Virus record (IMG/VR): IMGVR_UViG_3300000130_000012
Span: 1-25,306 of that record
Strand: one strand, 5' to 3'
DNA length: 25,306 nucleotides
Origin: a virus
Positions 18,567 through 24,413 of this stretch are shown piece after piece (position 1 is the stretch's first letter; the number at the start of each line of letters is the position of its first letter). The notes beneath the pieces were generated by a model. That model was not told where the DNA came from. It worked only from the letters and a program-made list of their open reading frames with translations, and did not search any database. A program made the translations under genes and the position numbers.

Positions 18567-19895
18567 TTAGGTAGTTTTTACTTTTTTAGATTTATAATCA
18601 CCTGCTTGTGCCCTGTTAGATATATTATCTAATACACCCCCAGATTGACTAAGAATATTGGCTAAAGATGAAGCAATAGGAAGAGAACCTTCTTTACCTA
18701 AAGCACTACATAAAGTTTTTAAATTATCTATTAATGCTGTAAAATCATTTATAAAGGTATCACCTAAAATTACGGATTCAGATGCATTTTGTTTACCTAG
18801 AGATACTACACCTTTATCAGATATAATATTTACATTTTTAGTTTGAGATTGTATACCCAAATCTTCAATTGATGTTAATACAATAGACTTTTGTGAAGAA
18901 AGTAATATACTATCCGTATGAGTATTAAATAATAATCTACCTGAATTTAATATTACCTGAGGGCCATTATAGGATTTAGGTGATTTAGGTACAGGAGAAA
19001 TTATGTTAGAATAAGGTATAGTTGAACCTTCACCTTCACGTTTTAAAGCAACCGCTATATCAAATGGTATTTTTTGAGTAGAAGTTAAATATATAGACGT
19101 AGGGTCATTATTTATATCTTCTGTTATAGGTAAATAACCTTCTGATGAGCCACTTAAGGGTTGACCATTTTTAATAATAGTAATGGGGTCGCCATTTTCA
19201 GTATTATTACCCGTAGACCAATTATTTGTAATAATGCCTCCAGCTTTAGAGGTATTACCTAATCTAATACTATTACCGAATCTACCTTCAAATATATTAT
19301 CGCCCGCAAAGGGTAAAATGGGGTGGATATTTCCTTTTTCTTCAAAAGTACCACCACTATTACCATTTAAATCTATACTTTGTTTTTGTGTTGCAGGTCT
19401 ATTTACATTTCCTGTTTCTATAGAGGTATAAGATTTATTTAAAGAGGGGGCAACATCACTATCATTATTTAAACCTATAGGTACAGCATTCATGTGTTGG
19501 CTATTCCATAATGAAGTAATACTTACATAAAAATTCTTTAATTGTGATCCTATATCAGGATTTACATTTGATGGTCCTTTTACAATAAGTACATATTCAT
19601 TAACTAAGGGGTAATTTTTTAAATTAGGGAATAAGGGGGTAGCTAATTGGAGAGTAATATCGTCTAAACTTGTAGAACCTGGGGTTTTAACTTCAGAAAA
19701 GTTAATTGTTCCTATTCCTGACCATTTACCAGTTTTTGTAAATAAATCAGAATTAGAATTAAGATTAACATCTGTAACCCTAGCAATTATAAATTTTCCT
19801 ATTTGTGAAACCTCATCAGTAGCACCACTTATACTTGAATTAGTATTAGGTGATGATTGAAATAACCTAGAAATCCCAGTTTTATTTACTGCCAT
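18567..19895 (-). CDS. Baseplate hub / spike protein, gp5-like OB-fold with beta-helical C-terminus, no lysozyme domain (442 aa)
   Basis: Residues about 31-130 look like the OB-fold hub domain of phage spike proteins (QIGKFIIARVTDVNLNSNSD, TLQLATPLFPNLKNYPLVNE, YVLIVKGPS). Residues about 311-376 are a regular beta-strand series of the needle or beta-helix type (GPQVILNSGRLLFNTHTDSI, LLSSQKSIVLTSIEDLGI, VNIISDKGVVSLGKQ), like the C-terminal prism of T4 gp5 or P2 gpV. No lysozyme motif lies between the two parts. The middle is low-complexity (Asn, Gly, Ser). The spike would pierce the outer membrane at the tail tip. The start overlaps the preceding 119-aa gene by 14 nt, just after a run of eight A. 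Assignment comes from layout and fold pattern rather than strong identity. Confidence 0.7.
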   Translation of the reverse strand: MAVNKTGISRLFQSSPNTNSSISGATDEVSQIGKFIIARVTDVNLNSNSDLFTKTGKWSGIGTINFSEVKTPGSTSLDDITLQLATPLFPNLKNYPLVNEYVLIVKGPSNVNPDIGSQLKNFYVSITSLWNSQHMNAVPIGLNNDSDVAPSLNKSYTSIETGNVNRPATQKQSIDLNGNSGGTFEEKGNIHPILPFAGDNIFEGRFGNSIRLGNTSKAGGIITNNWSTGNNTENGDPITIIKNGQPLSGSSEGYLPITEDINNDPTSIYLTSTQKIPFDIAVALKREGEGSTIPYSNIISPVPKSPKSYNGPQVILNSGRLLFNTHTDSILLSSQKSIVLTSIEDLGIQSQTKNVNIISDKGVVSLGKQNASESVILGDTFINDFTALIDNLKTLCSALGKEGSLPIASSLANILSQSGGVLDNISNRAQAGDYKSKKVKTT

Positions 19896-20241
19896 CTTTT
19901 TTTTCTTCGTAATTATTATTAAGGATTTCTAACTCTTTCATTAATTGATCTTTTTCTGCATCTGTAATGCCAGTAGGATCATCACTAACTGAATTGTTTA
20001 AAACACGTTGTATAATTGTGGACATTTTTATTAACTGTTCGTCATTTCGAACACCAATTTCCATATATTCTTTTATAAGAGGAACAATCAAAGTAGCATC
20101 ACCAATATCGTTAATTAATGGTTTTAATTCTGATATTAATCCTCCTATTTGTTGTTGTTTTGTTTTTTGGTTATCGTATATCTCACTTAATATATCTGAG
20201 AATTTTTTGTTACCAAATACTACACTATCTAATGCGCCCAT
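19882..20241 (-). CDS. Conserved helical protein at head of virion operon (119 aa)
   Basis: This is an all-helical, charged protein beginning MGALDSVVFGNKKFSDILSE. It continues with a coiled-coil-like helix (residues 25-45), a conserved-looking stretch GDATLIVPLIKEYMEIGVRN, and an acidic/basic C-terminal helix. It has no membrane segment. Similar short proteins occur beside baseplate genes of marine myoviruses as far as I recall, but with no named role. Its leader is the 21-nt conserved element at 20243-20263, and its end overlaps the spike gene by 14 nt. It could be a tail-assembly factor or a minor hub part. Confidence 0.6.
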   Translation of the reverse strand: MGALDSVVFGNKKFSDILSEIYDNQKTKQQQIGGLISELKPLINDIGDATLIVPLIKEYMEIGVRNDEQLIKMSTIIQRVLNNSVSDDPTGITDAEKDQLMKELEILNNNYEEKKDGSK

Positions 20242-20242
20242 G

Positions 20243-20263
20243 ATGTTATTTTATTATAAATAT
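20243..20263 (-). promoter_or_regulatory. Conserved 21-nt leader element before the first virion-operon gene
   Basis: The sense strand reads ATATTTATAAT followed by AAAATAACAT, 1 nt before the ATG at 20241. It is identical to the element at 7015-7035 except for one base. It lies in the 37-nt gap between the sigma-factor gene and the virion block, the natural place for a late promoter. Confidence 0.45.
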
Positions 20264-20278
20264 GGATATAAGAAGGAA

Positions 20279-20992
20279 TTAGAATCTAGCGTAACCGTTC
20301 TCTAAATAAAATATATATTGCTCTTTAAAAATGCCATGAAGTTTGTCAGCAATTTTAGTTATTTTAGGAGTTTTAACGTTTATAATTTCACGAATGTAAA
20401 TATAAAGTGCTTTTTTATTAAAAACCTCTATAGTTTCTCGTTTACGAAATAATTCTAAAATGGCATCTGCAATTTGGGCATCGTTCTTTTTAGGAAATAA
20501 GGTGTAAATGTTTGTTGTAACATGATCCACAAATATATCAATGTATTTATCTAAATCCGTTTTTACAATTTCATCCCCCATTCTATATATATGGGTTGAA
20601 TGTTCTCCAGTTAATACATCAACAGGTACCTTTTTAATTTTTTTAGTATAATTCTTAGTGTTATATAATATTAACCAACGTTTTACTATCGTACCAAAAT
20701 ACGAGTAAGCCTTAGCTCCTCGTGTTGGGTCAAATAAATGAATTTTAGATAATAAAAAAACAATTATCTCATGTTGAAGGTGTTCTAAATTTTCTACCTC
20801 TGTATGGTAAAATTTAAAGGTATGGATAATATTTTGAGTAAGTTTAAAGAACGCATAGTGTATTTCTTTATCATAAATTTTACTCCTCATTTCTGAGCAG
20901 GGTGTATTGTTATATAATACGATAGCGTCTTCTGTGTCCTGAGTAAAGTAGTTCTTACTCTTAGGTCTGCGTTTTTTCTTTAATGGAAGCAT
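20279..20992 (-). CDS. Late-transcription sigma factor, T4 gp55-like (237 aa)
   Basis: Residues about 36-110 resemble sigma-70 region 2 as it appears in T4 gp55-type factors: a helix bundle with YDKEIHYAFFKLTQNIIHTF, then LQHEIIVFLLSKIHLFDPTR and GAKAYSYFGTIVKRWLI. The N-terminus is strongly basic (LKKKRRPKSK). A region 4 helix-turn-helix is not obvious, as in gp55. In T4, gp55 directs host RNA polymerase to late promoters together with a sliding clamp and gp33. Here the gene lies directly before the virion operon and 6 nt after the 91-aa gene. Family call is good, but sequence divergence from T4 is large. A distant host-type sigma factor is the main alternative. Confidence 0.75.
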   Translation of the reverse strand: MLPLKKKRRPKSKNYFTQDTEDAIVLYNNTPCSEMRSKIYDKEIHYAFFKLTQNIIHTFKFYHTEVENLEHLQHEIIVFLLSKIHLFDPTRGAKAYSYFGTIVKRWLILYNTKNYTKKIKKVPVDVLTGEHSTHIYRMGDEIVKTDLDKYIDIFVDHVTTNIYTLFPKKNDAQIADAILELFRKRETIEVFNKKALYIYIREIINVKTPKITKIADKLHGIFKEQYIFYLENGYARF

Positions 20993-20998
20993 AAATTG

Positions 20999-21274
20999 TT
21001 ATTGGATTTTGAATCTCGATAGTGAGGTTTGTAATACCTTTATTTGATCAAAAATCCAACCTATTTCATCATCACCTTTAAATACACCTTTAGAATCTAT
21101 GTCTTGTAGACGCTTATCCGATATATCTAATTGTTTTGAAAATTCTGCTATATAACTATTTTGGTTGATTATTATTTCTAGCATCTTTTCGTTTTTCTTT
21201 AATAGGTTTATGGTCGTGTATCCTAAGATAACGACCAAAATTCCTAATATAATAAGTGCTATATTTAATATCAT
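20999..21274 (-). CDS. Small membrane-anchored coiled-coil protein (91 aa)
   Basis: A single N-terminal membrane helix spans residues 2-22 (ILNIALIILGILVVILGYTT). A Lys-rich stretch and a long helical, probably coiled-coil, cytoplasmic part follow (EKMLEIIINQNSYIAEFSKQ). The basic residues after the helix suggest an N-out/C-in orientation. The start overlaps the HD-domain gene stop by 4 nt (ATGA), so translation is coupled. Function is unknown; coupling suggests that it may place the HD protein at the membrane, but this is a guess. Confidence 0.6.
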   Translation of the reverse strand: MILNIALIILGILVVILGYTTINLLKKNEKMLEIIINQNSYIAEFSKQLDISDKRLQDIDSKGVFKGDDEIGWIFDQIKVLQTSLSRFKIQ

Positions 21275-22047
21275 AAGCTGTCTAACATGTTTTTTAATCC
21301 TACACTAGACACTGTATTAAGTGCCTTTTGTTTTGAATTGCTCTTTTGATTTGACGCCAATGTATAATTTTTCTTTGACGTAGCCACGCTATTCTTAGAG
21401 AACTTTGGTAACCATTCAATCTCGAATTCAATACGCGCTGCCATCATGTCTGCTTGATGTAAGATGAATAGAAGAGATGTGCGGGGTTTGGTTTCTGGCA
21501 TAAATGATTTTAAATATTTTTCATTTGCTGCGTCATATAAACCATCATGTGTCTGAATAGCAATCATTTCGTTGAAGGTATATTTAACACCATGTTGCTG
21601 GAGTAGAAATAAACCACGATCTGGAACAGATGCAAAGGGTAATGAAGTATTAAACGCATAGGTTTCACCCATTTTATCACGTCTCCAATTATCTGTCTGA
21701 GGAATATACGCATCTTCAGTATCAGAACCCATTTTACCTAGGTCATGGTTAATCGCCGAAAATACCAATTCTTCTTGGGTAAATGTCGTCATATCACAAC
21801 CAAACGATGCCCAAACGTCGGACATTGCCAATGCTCCTTTAACCACGCGATTAACATGGTCTACATAACCCCCGGGAAATGCTGAATGGTATTTTTTATT
21901 ATTAGCTGCGGGCATTAATATAATACGGTCTTCAAATTTACTATAGAAATCAAGTAAAATTTGTTTACGATCCCCAGTAATATGAGTTTCAATGTTAGTG
22001 TTGAATTCGATCCAATTTGATTGGATTTGTTCTGCTGTTAATTTCAT
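21271..22047 (-). CDS. HD-domain metal-dependent phosphohydrolase (258 aa)
   Basis: The HD superfamily motif order is visible: H54 and H64 in HSAFPGGYVDHVNRV, the H101-D102 pair in NHDLGKMG, H167 in IQTHDG, and H197 with D200 in LHQADMMAARIE. The protein should hydrolyse a phosphoester with two bound metals. Substrates in phage HD proteins include nucleotides, signalling nucleotides and nucleic acids; the sequence does not tell which. The C-terminal 45 residues are Ser, Lys and Asn rich and probably flexible. Its stop overlaps the small membrane protein by 4 nt. Some codon choices look less AT-rich than in the surrounding genes. Domain call firm, substrate unknown. Confidence 0.85.
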   Translation of the reverse strand: MKLTAEQIQSNWIEFNTNIETHITGDRKQILLDFYSKFEDRIILMPAANNKKYHSAFPGGYVDHVNRVVKGALAMSDVWASFGCDMTTFTQEELVFSAINHDLGKMGSDTEDAYIPQTDNWRRDKMGETYAFNTSLPFASVPDRGLFLLQQHGVKYTFNEMIAIQTHDGLYDAANEKYLKSFMPETKPRTSLLFILHQADMMAARIEFEIEWLPKFSKNSVATSKKNYTLASNQKSNSKQKALNTVSSVGLKNMLDSL

Positions 22048-22065
22048 AACCTATTTTTTTTTAAT

Positions 22066-22248
22066 TTAACTAATGGTATTATCCTGCTCTATCATTGATT
22101 GTAAGTCCTCTATAATAGTTTCACTATTTTCAATTCTTTTACGAAAACTAGCAGCGGTTTCTCTTGTATCCCCTACCATACGTTTAAGTTCTAATAAACC
22201 TGAAGATAATTGTAATAACTTTTTCTCAAATAAATTTTTATTTCTCAT
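22066..22248 (-). CDS. Small coiled-coil protein (60 aa)
   Basis: This is a short, all-helical protein with heptad-like Leu and Ile positions (LFEKKLLQLSSGLLELKRMV, then IENSETIIEDLQSMIEQ). It lies 18 nt before the HD gene on the sense strand and directly after the 140-bp non-coding region, so it is the first gene of that transcript if the promoter lies there. I do not recognise a family. The ORF is short but its composition and position fit a real gene. Confidence 0.5.
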   Translation of the reverse strand: MRNKNLFEKKLLQLSSGLLELKRMVGDTRETAASFRKRIENSETIIEDLQSMIEQDNTIS

Positions 22249-22388
22249 AATTGTTAATTTTAATAACGGGGTTATTATTTTATCCCCTGTTTTTCTTATT
22301 ATTTTGTTGTCTTATTTTCCCTATTCTTTTTATCCCCTCTTATTTCCTAAACCTGTATTACAAATCTACGTAAAGTTTTTCTGGTATC
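22249..22388 (-). promoter_or_regulatory. 140-bp non-coding region with direct repeats and hairpin; probable promoter/operator
   Basis: This is the longest gene-free stretch. On the sense strand AGGGGATAAAA occurs twice, at 22328-22338 and 22278-22288, exactly 50 nt apart, and a related GGGAAAATAA lies between them. A hairpin AATAAC-CCC-GTTATT follows at 22262-22276, close to the 60-aa gene start. TAGATTTG at 22361-22368 matches the Bacteroidota -7 consensus TAnnTTTG, but no TTG is seen at the right place for the -33 box. The hairpin lacks a T-run, so it is not a standard terminator. Confidence 0.4.
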
Positions 22389-22820
22389 CTAGTTATTTTG
22401 TATATTTCTTTTAAGTTTTTTTAGAGTTAGCAATTTAGCGCACCTTTCGTATTGTTCTGTGTCTTCAAAATATTGGAGTGCCTTCCCTAAAATGGATAAT
22501 AATGGTTCTTTTTTAAAATCTAAGATAGCATCAATATGATTTTTATCATTTAAATCTATTTGATCGATATAAAACCATGCTCTATTATATACAGTAAACA
22601 TAGATGCACTTTTAGTATGTTCTATATCATAATCCGGATTTTCTTTGGATAAAAACTGATTTAATTTTTTGTGAAAGATTTCATGATTTTGTATTAACTT
22701 AACAAACATCCCAATCTTGGATAATGGGTCTTTCATTAAATTATCTATGGATAAACTACTATTATTACCCATCTCCTCAGAAAATAAATCAAATACTTTA
22801 TCTTTATCTATCATGTTCAT
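22389..22820 (-). CDS. Unknown soluble phage protein (143 aa)
   Basis: This is a mainly helical, charged protein with an aromatic middle (NRAWFYIDQIDLNDKNHIDA) and a basic C-terminus (LLTLKKLKRNIQNN). No membrane or signal sequence is seen. Two ATG codons compete at the start (22820 and 22814, MNM...). The first is taken, though the second is equally close to the preceding gene stop at 22830. A helix-rich part (QYFEDTEQYERCAKLLTL) near the end is tetratricopeptide-like in feel but too short to call. I do not recognise a family. Confidence 0.55.
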   Translation of the reverse strand: MNMIDKDKVFDLFSEEMGNNSSLSIDNLMKDPLSKIGMFVKLIQNHEIFHKKLNQFLSKENPDYDIEHTKSASMFTVYNRAWFYIDQIDLNDKNHIDAILDFKKEPLLSILGKALQYFEDTEQYERCAKLLTLKKLKRNIQNN

Positions 22821-22829
22821 AAATATACA

Positions 22830-23021
22830 CTACTCCTTTAAGTTTTCCAATTCTTGCTCAATATCTAATTTTATTTTTTCTAATACTTTATACTCGGACA
22901 CAACATCCTTTTTATCTGGGTTTTCTGGATGATATCTCCAAAGATCTTCCATTACAGTAGTTGTGGCTACTAGGTCATTAATTAATTCTGTTTTTAAGTA
23001 ATTGATTTCTGATTGCTCCAT
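22830..23021 (-). CDS. Small acidic helical protein (63 aa)
   Basis: This is a 63-residue protein made of two helices with a Pro-containing turn (RYHPENPDKKD) between them; the second helix is coiled-coil-like (EYKVLEKIKLDIEQELENLK). It starts 10 nt after the 56-aa membrane-protein gene and ends 9 nt before the 143-aa gene, as in a run of small co-transcribed early genes. Family unknown. Confidence 0.5.
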   Translation of the reverse strand: MEQSEINYLKTELINDLVATTTVMEDLWRYHPENPDKKDVVSEYKVLEKIKLDIEQELENLKE

Positions 23022-23031
23022 GATTTTATTT

Positions 23032-23202
23032 TTAATCGTTATTGAATTCTTTTATAAATGTGTAAACTGATATTGTTAATACTATAGGAAAAAATAAAAA
23101 ATTTATTATTTTCATCTCCCAAGTTAATTTTTCACCAATTACATCGAATATATATTCCGTAAGTGCTAACCATAATACTGCCATTATTAAATACACCATC
23201 AT
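23032..23202 (-). CDS. Small membrane protein, two predicted helices (56 aa)
   Basis: The minus-strand frame opens with two ATG codons at 23202 and 23199 and ends at TAA 23034-23032. Two hydrophobic segments are visible: residues 3-19 (VYLIMAVLWLALTEYIF) and 33-50 (NFLFFPIVLTISVYTFI), joined by a short charged loop (DVIGEKLTWEMK). It fills a gap between the 45-aa and 63-aa genes with spacings of 3 and 10 nt. Small phage inner-membrane proteins often affect host envelope or lysis, but no function can be given here. Gene reality is supported by tight spacing and hydrophobic pattern. Confidence 0.5.
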   Translation of the reverse strand: MMVYLIMAVLWLALTEYIFDVIGEKLTWEMKIINFLFFPIVLTISVYTFIKEFNND

Positions 23203-23205
23203 ATT

Positions 23206-23343
23206 TTAATTTAATTTATAATATTTAACTTCTGTTTCTGTTTCTTTAGGCTCCCAGGGAAGATCATCACCCATTAACTTATTTAACTCTTTAATTCTCT
23301 TACTCTCTACAAGAAAATCTATGGTATTTTGCATTACTATCAT
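23206..23343 (-). CDS. Very small unknown protein (45 aa)
   Basis: The start ATG at 23343-23341 overlaps the TGA stop of the GIY-YIG gene (ATGA, 4 nt), and the stop TAA lies at 23208-23206, 3 nt before the next start. The product is MIVMQNTIDFLVESKRIKEL followed by an acidic stretch (GDDLPWEPKETETE) and YYKLN. An internal ATG (Met4, 23334) is an alternative start. The chain of overlap and 3-nt gap on both sides is the main evidence. Function unknown. Confidence 0.45.
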   Translation of the reverse strand: MIVMQNTIDFLVESKRIKELNKLMGDDLPWEPKETETEVKYYKLN

Positions 23344-23813
23344 GATATATAATCTTTACCTATTAATTTTATAGAGGATATTGCCATATCTAAATCTATT
23401 TGAAAAAATTCCCTCTGTGAGTTAACGCGATACTCATTTAATGCGTGATGTACTGCTCCCTCTAAATGTTCGCCGTTAAAACAACGGAAAGCCCATGCAA
23501 CTTCGTATGGAAGCGCCACACCAGTAGCATTAGATATTTGTTTAGCTCTCTCATCTGGAGTTAATTTAGTATACCCTATCTTATAAATCCCAGGTTGTAC
23601 TGGGTTTGATAAAATATATACCCATTGATCACCTTCACCCTTACCTGAGAACATATTTCTTTTTCTAGATGTAAAATATGTAACATCTTCCCAACCCTCT
23701 CCTCTATCTGATGGAGTAATTGTAAAAGTAGAAGCAGAGGATATACTTGTATCATTGTAATTCTCTTTTAGGGGAATAAATTGCTTTGATTCTTGTTCTG
23801 TTATACGTTTCAT
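23340..23813 (-). CDS. T5orf172-type GIY-YIG superfamily protein (157 aa)
   Basis: The C-terminal domain (about residues 63-140) has the GIY-YIG layout: WVYILSN at 64-70, GIYKIGYTK at 75-83, conserved Arg in DERAKQIS (R89), Glu in GEHLEGAVH, and REFFQID near the end. This fits the T5orf172/MUG113 branch, whose members bind or cut nucleic acid; functions are mostly unproven. The N-terminal 60 residues are an extra stretch, polar and then basic (SRKRNMFSGK). The start is set at 23813 rather than 23885 because the longer frame would overlap the preceding gene, and the ATG at 23813 has an A-rich leader and a plausible MKRITEQ start. It could be a homing-type, repair or host-directed nuclease. Confidence 0.72.
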   Translation of the reverse strand: MKRITEQESKQFIPLKENYNDTSISSASTFTITPSDRGEGWEDVTYFTSRKRNMFSGKGEGDQWVYILSNPVQPGIYKIGYTKLTPDERAKQISNATGVALPYEVAWAFRCFNGEHLEGAVHHALNEYRVNSQREFFQIDLDMAISSIKLIGKDYIS

Positions 23814-23829
23814 ATTTTTTTTTATTTTA

Positions 23830-24393
23830 TTACCTAATAAACCAATAAATTTCTTTTTTATTATCTCCAACGTGAAAATAATCAACCCTAGTTTTAGATA
23901 ATTCTTTAGTTAAATACTTTTTAGAAAATTTAACTAATGATGAATTAGCAGTTTTAGGAATAGAACTATAAGTGTAATTTTTTATGTATTTATCTTTTTT
24001 AAATTGCTCACCAAAAATATCATTACCTTTATATCTAACACCACTAGGAACAGAAAAATTATAACCAGCTATTAAATTATTATTCACATCATATCTATAT
24101 TCTTGATAGGGATTTGAATCTTTTAAATTATTATGAGCATAGATAGAATCAAATTGAATTTCATCTTCTTTAAAATATTCCCTTTTAAAATTAAATTTCA
24201 AAATGGATCGATTAACAGAATCAGTATTAATATAAAAATAAAAAGCTATTACTTTATTATTTAAGGTTCTAACACACCCATCAGTTAAATCATTATATTT
24301 TATCTCCCAAAATTCCTTAAACTTATCTGGGAGTTTATTGTGAAGAGAATTTACTAATTCTTTATTAAAATACACTTTATTTAATATTTTCAT
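23830..24393 (-). CDS. Unknown protein (187 aa)
   Basis: This 187-residue protein is rich in Lys, Asn, Tyr and Phe with no signal peptide or membrane segment. The sequence has alternating beta-like aromatic stretches (KVIAFYFYINTDSVNRSIL, LIAGYNFSVPSGVRY). It follows the lipoprotein by 20 nt and precedes the GIY-YIG gene by 16 nt. Codons are very AT-rich, slightly more so than in the virion genes. No family recognised. It may work with the lipoprotein next to it, since both look like accessory genes, but this is only position. Confidence 0.55.
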   Translation of the reverse strand: MKILNKVYFNKELVNSLHNKLPDKFKEFWEIKYNDLTDGCVRTLNNKVIAFYFYINTDSVNRSILKFNFKREYFKEDEIQFDSIYAHNNLKDSNPYQEYRYDVNNNLIAGYNFSVPSGVRYKGNDIFGEQFKKDKYIKNYTYSSIPKTANSSLVKFSKKYLTKELSKTRVDYFHVGDNKKEIYWFIR

Positions 24394-24413
24394 TATTTTT
24401 AAAATTAAATTTA

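Noticed and set aside
19882-19915. Run of eight A at the end of the 119-aa gene, as a possible frameshift site fusing it to the spike protein
   Set aside because: A -1 shift meets a stop within a few codons, and reaching the spike frame needs a rarer +1 shift. The spike gene has a good ATG of its own in the overlap.
19967-20305. Plus-strand frame of 112 codons opposite the 119-aa gene and the sigma-factor end
   Set aside because: It is a mirror of coding sequence on the minus strand; the sense gene has much better context.
22262-22276. AATAAC-CCC-GTTATT hairpin as an intrinsic terminator
   Set aside because: On the sense strand it is followed by an A-rich stretch rather than a T-run, and a start codon comes shortly after.
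22073-22414. Plus-strand frame of 113 codons across the non-coding gap
   Set aside because: It is antisense to the 60-aa gene and the end of the 143-aa gene. Its hydrophobic product follows from T-rich sequence, and no leader or neighbour supports it.
22818-22827. TATATTTATG before the 143-aa gene as a fifth copy of the ATATTTATAA box
   Set aside because: It overlaps the start codon itself and deviates from the core, so it is probably chance in AT-rich sequence.
23814-23885. Longer start for the GIY-YIG gene at 23885
   Set aside because: It would overlap the end of the 187-aa gene by 56 nt and add 24 unremarkable residues; the ATG at 23813 with its A-rich leader is the better start.
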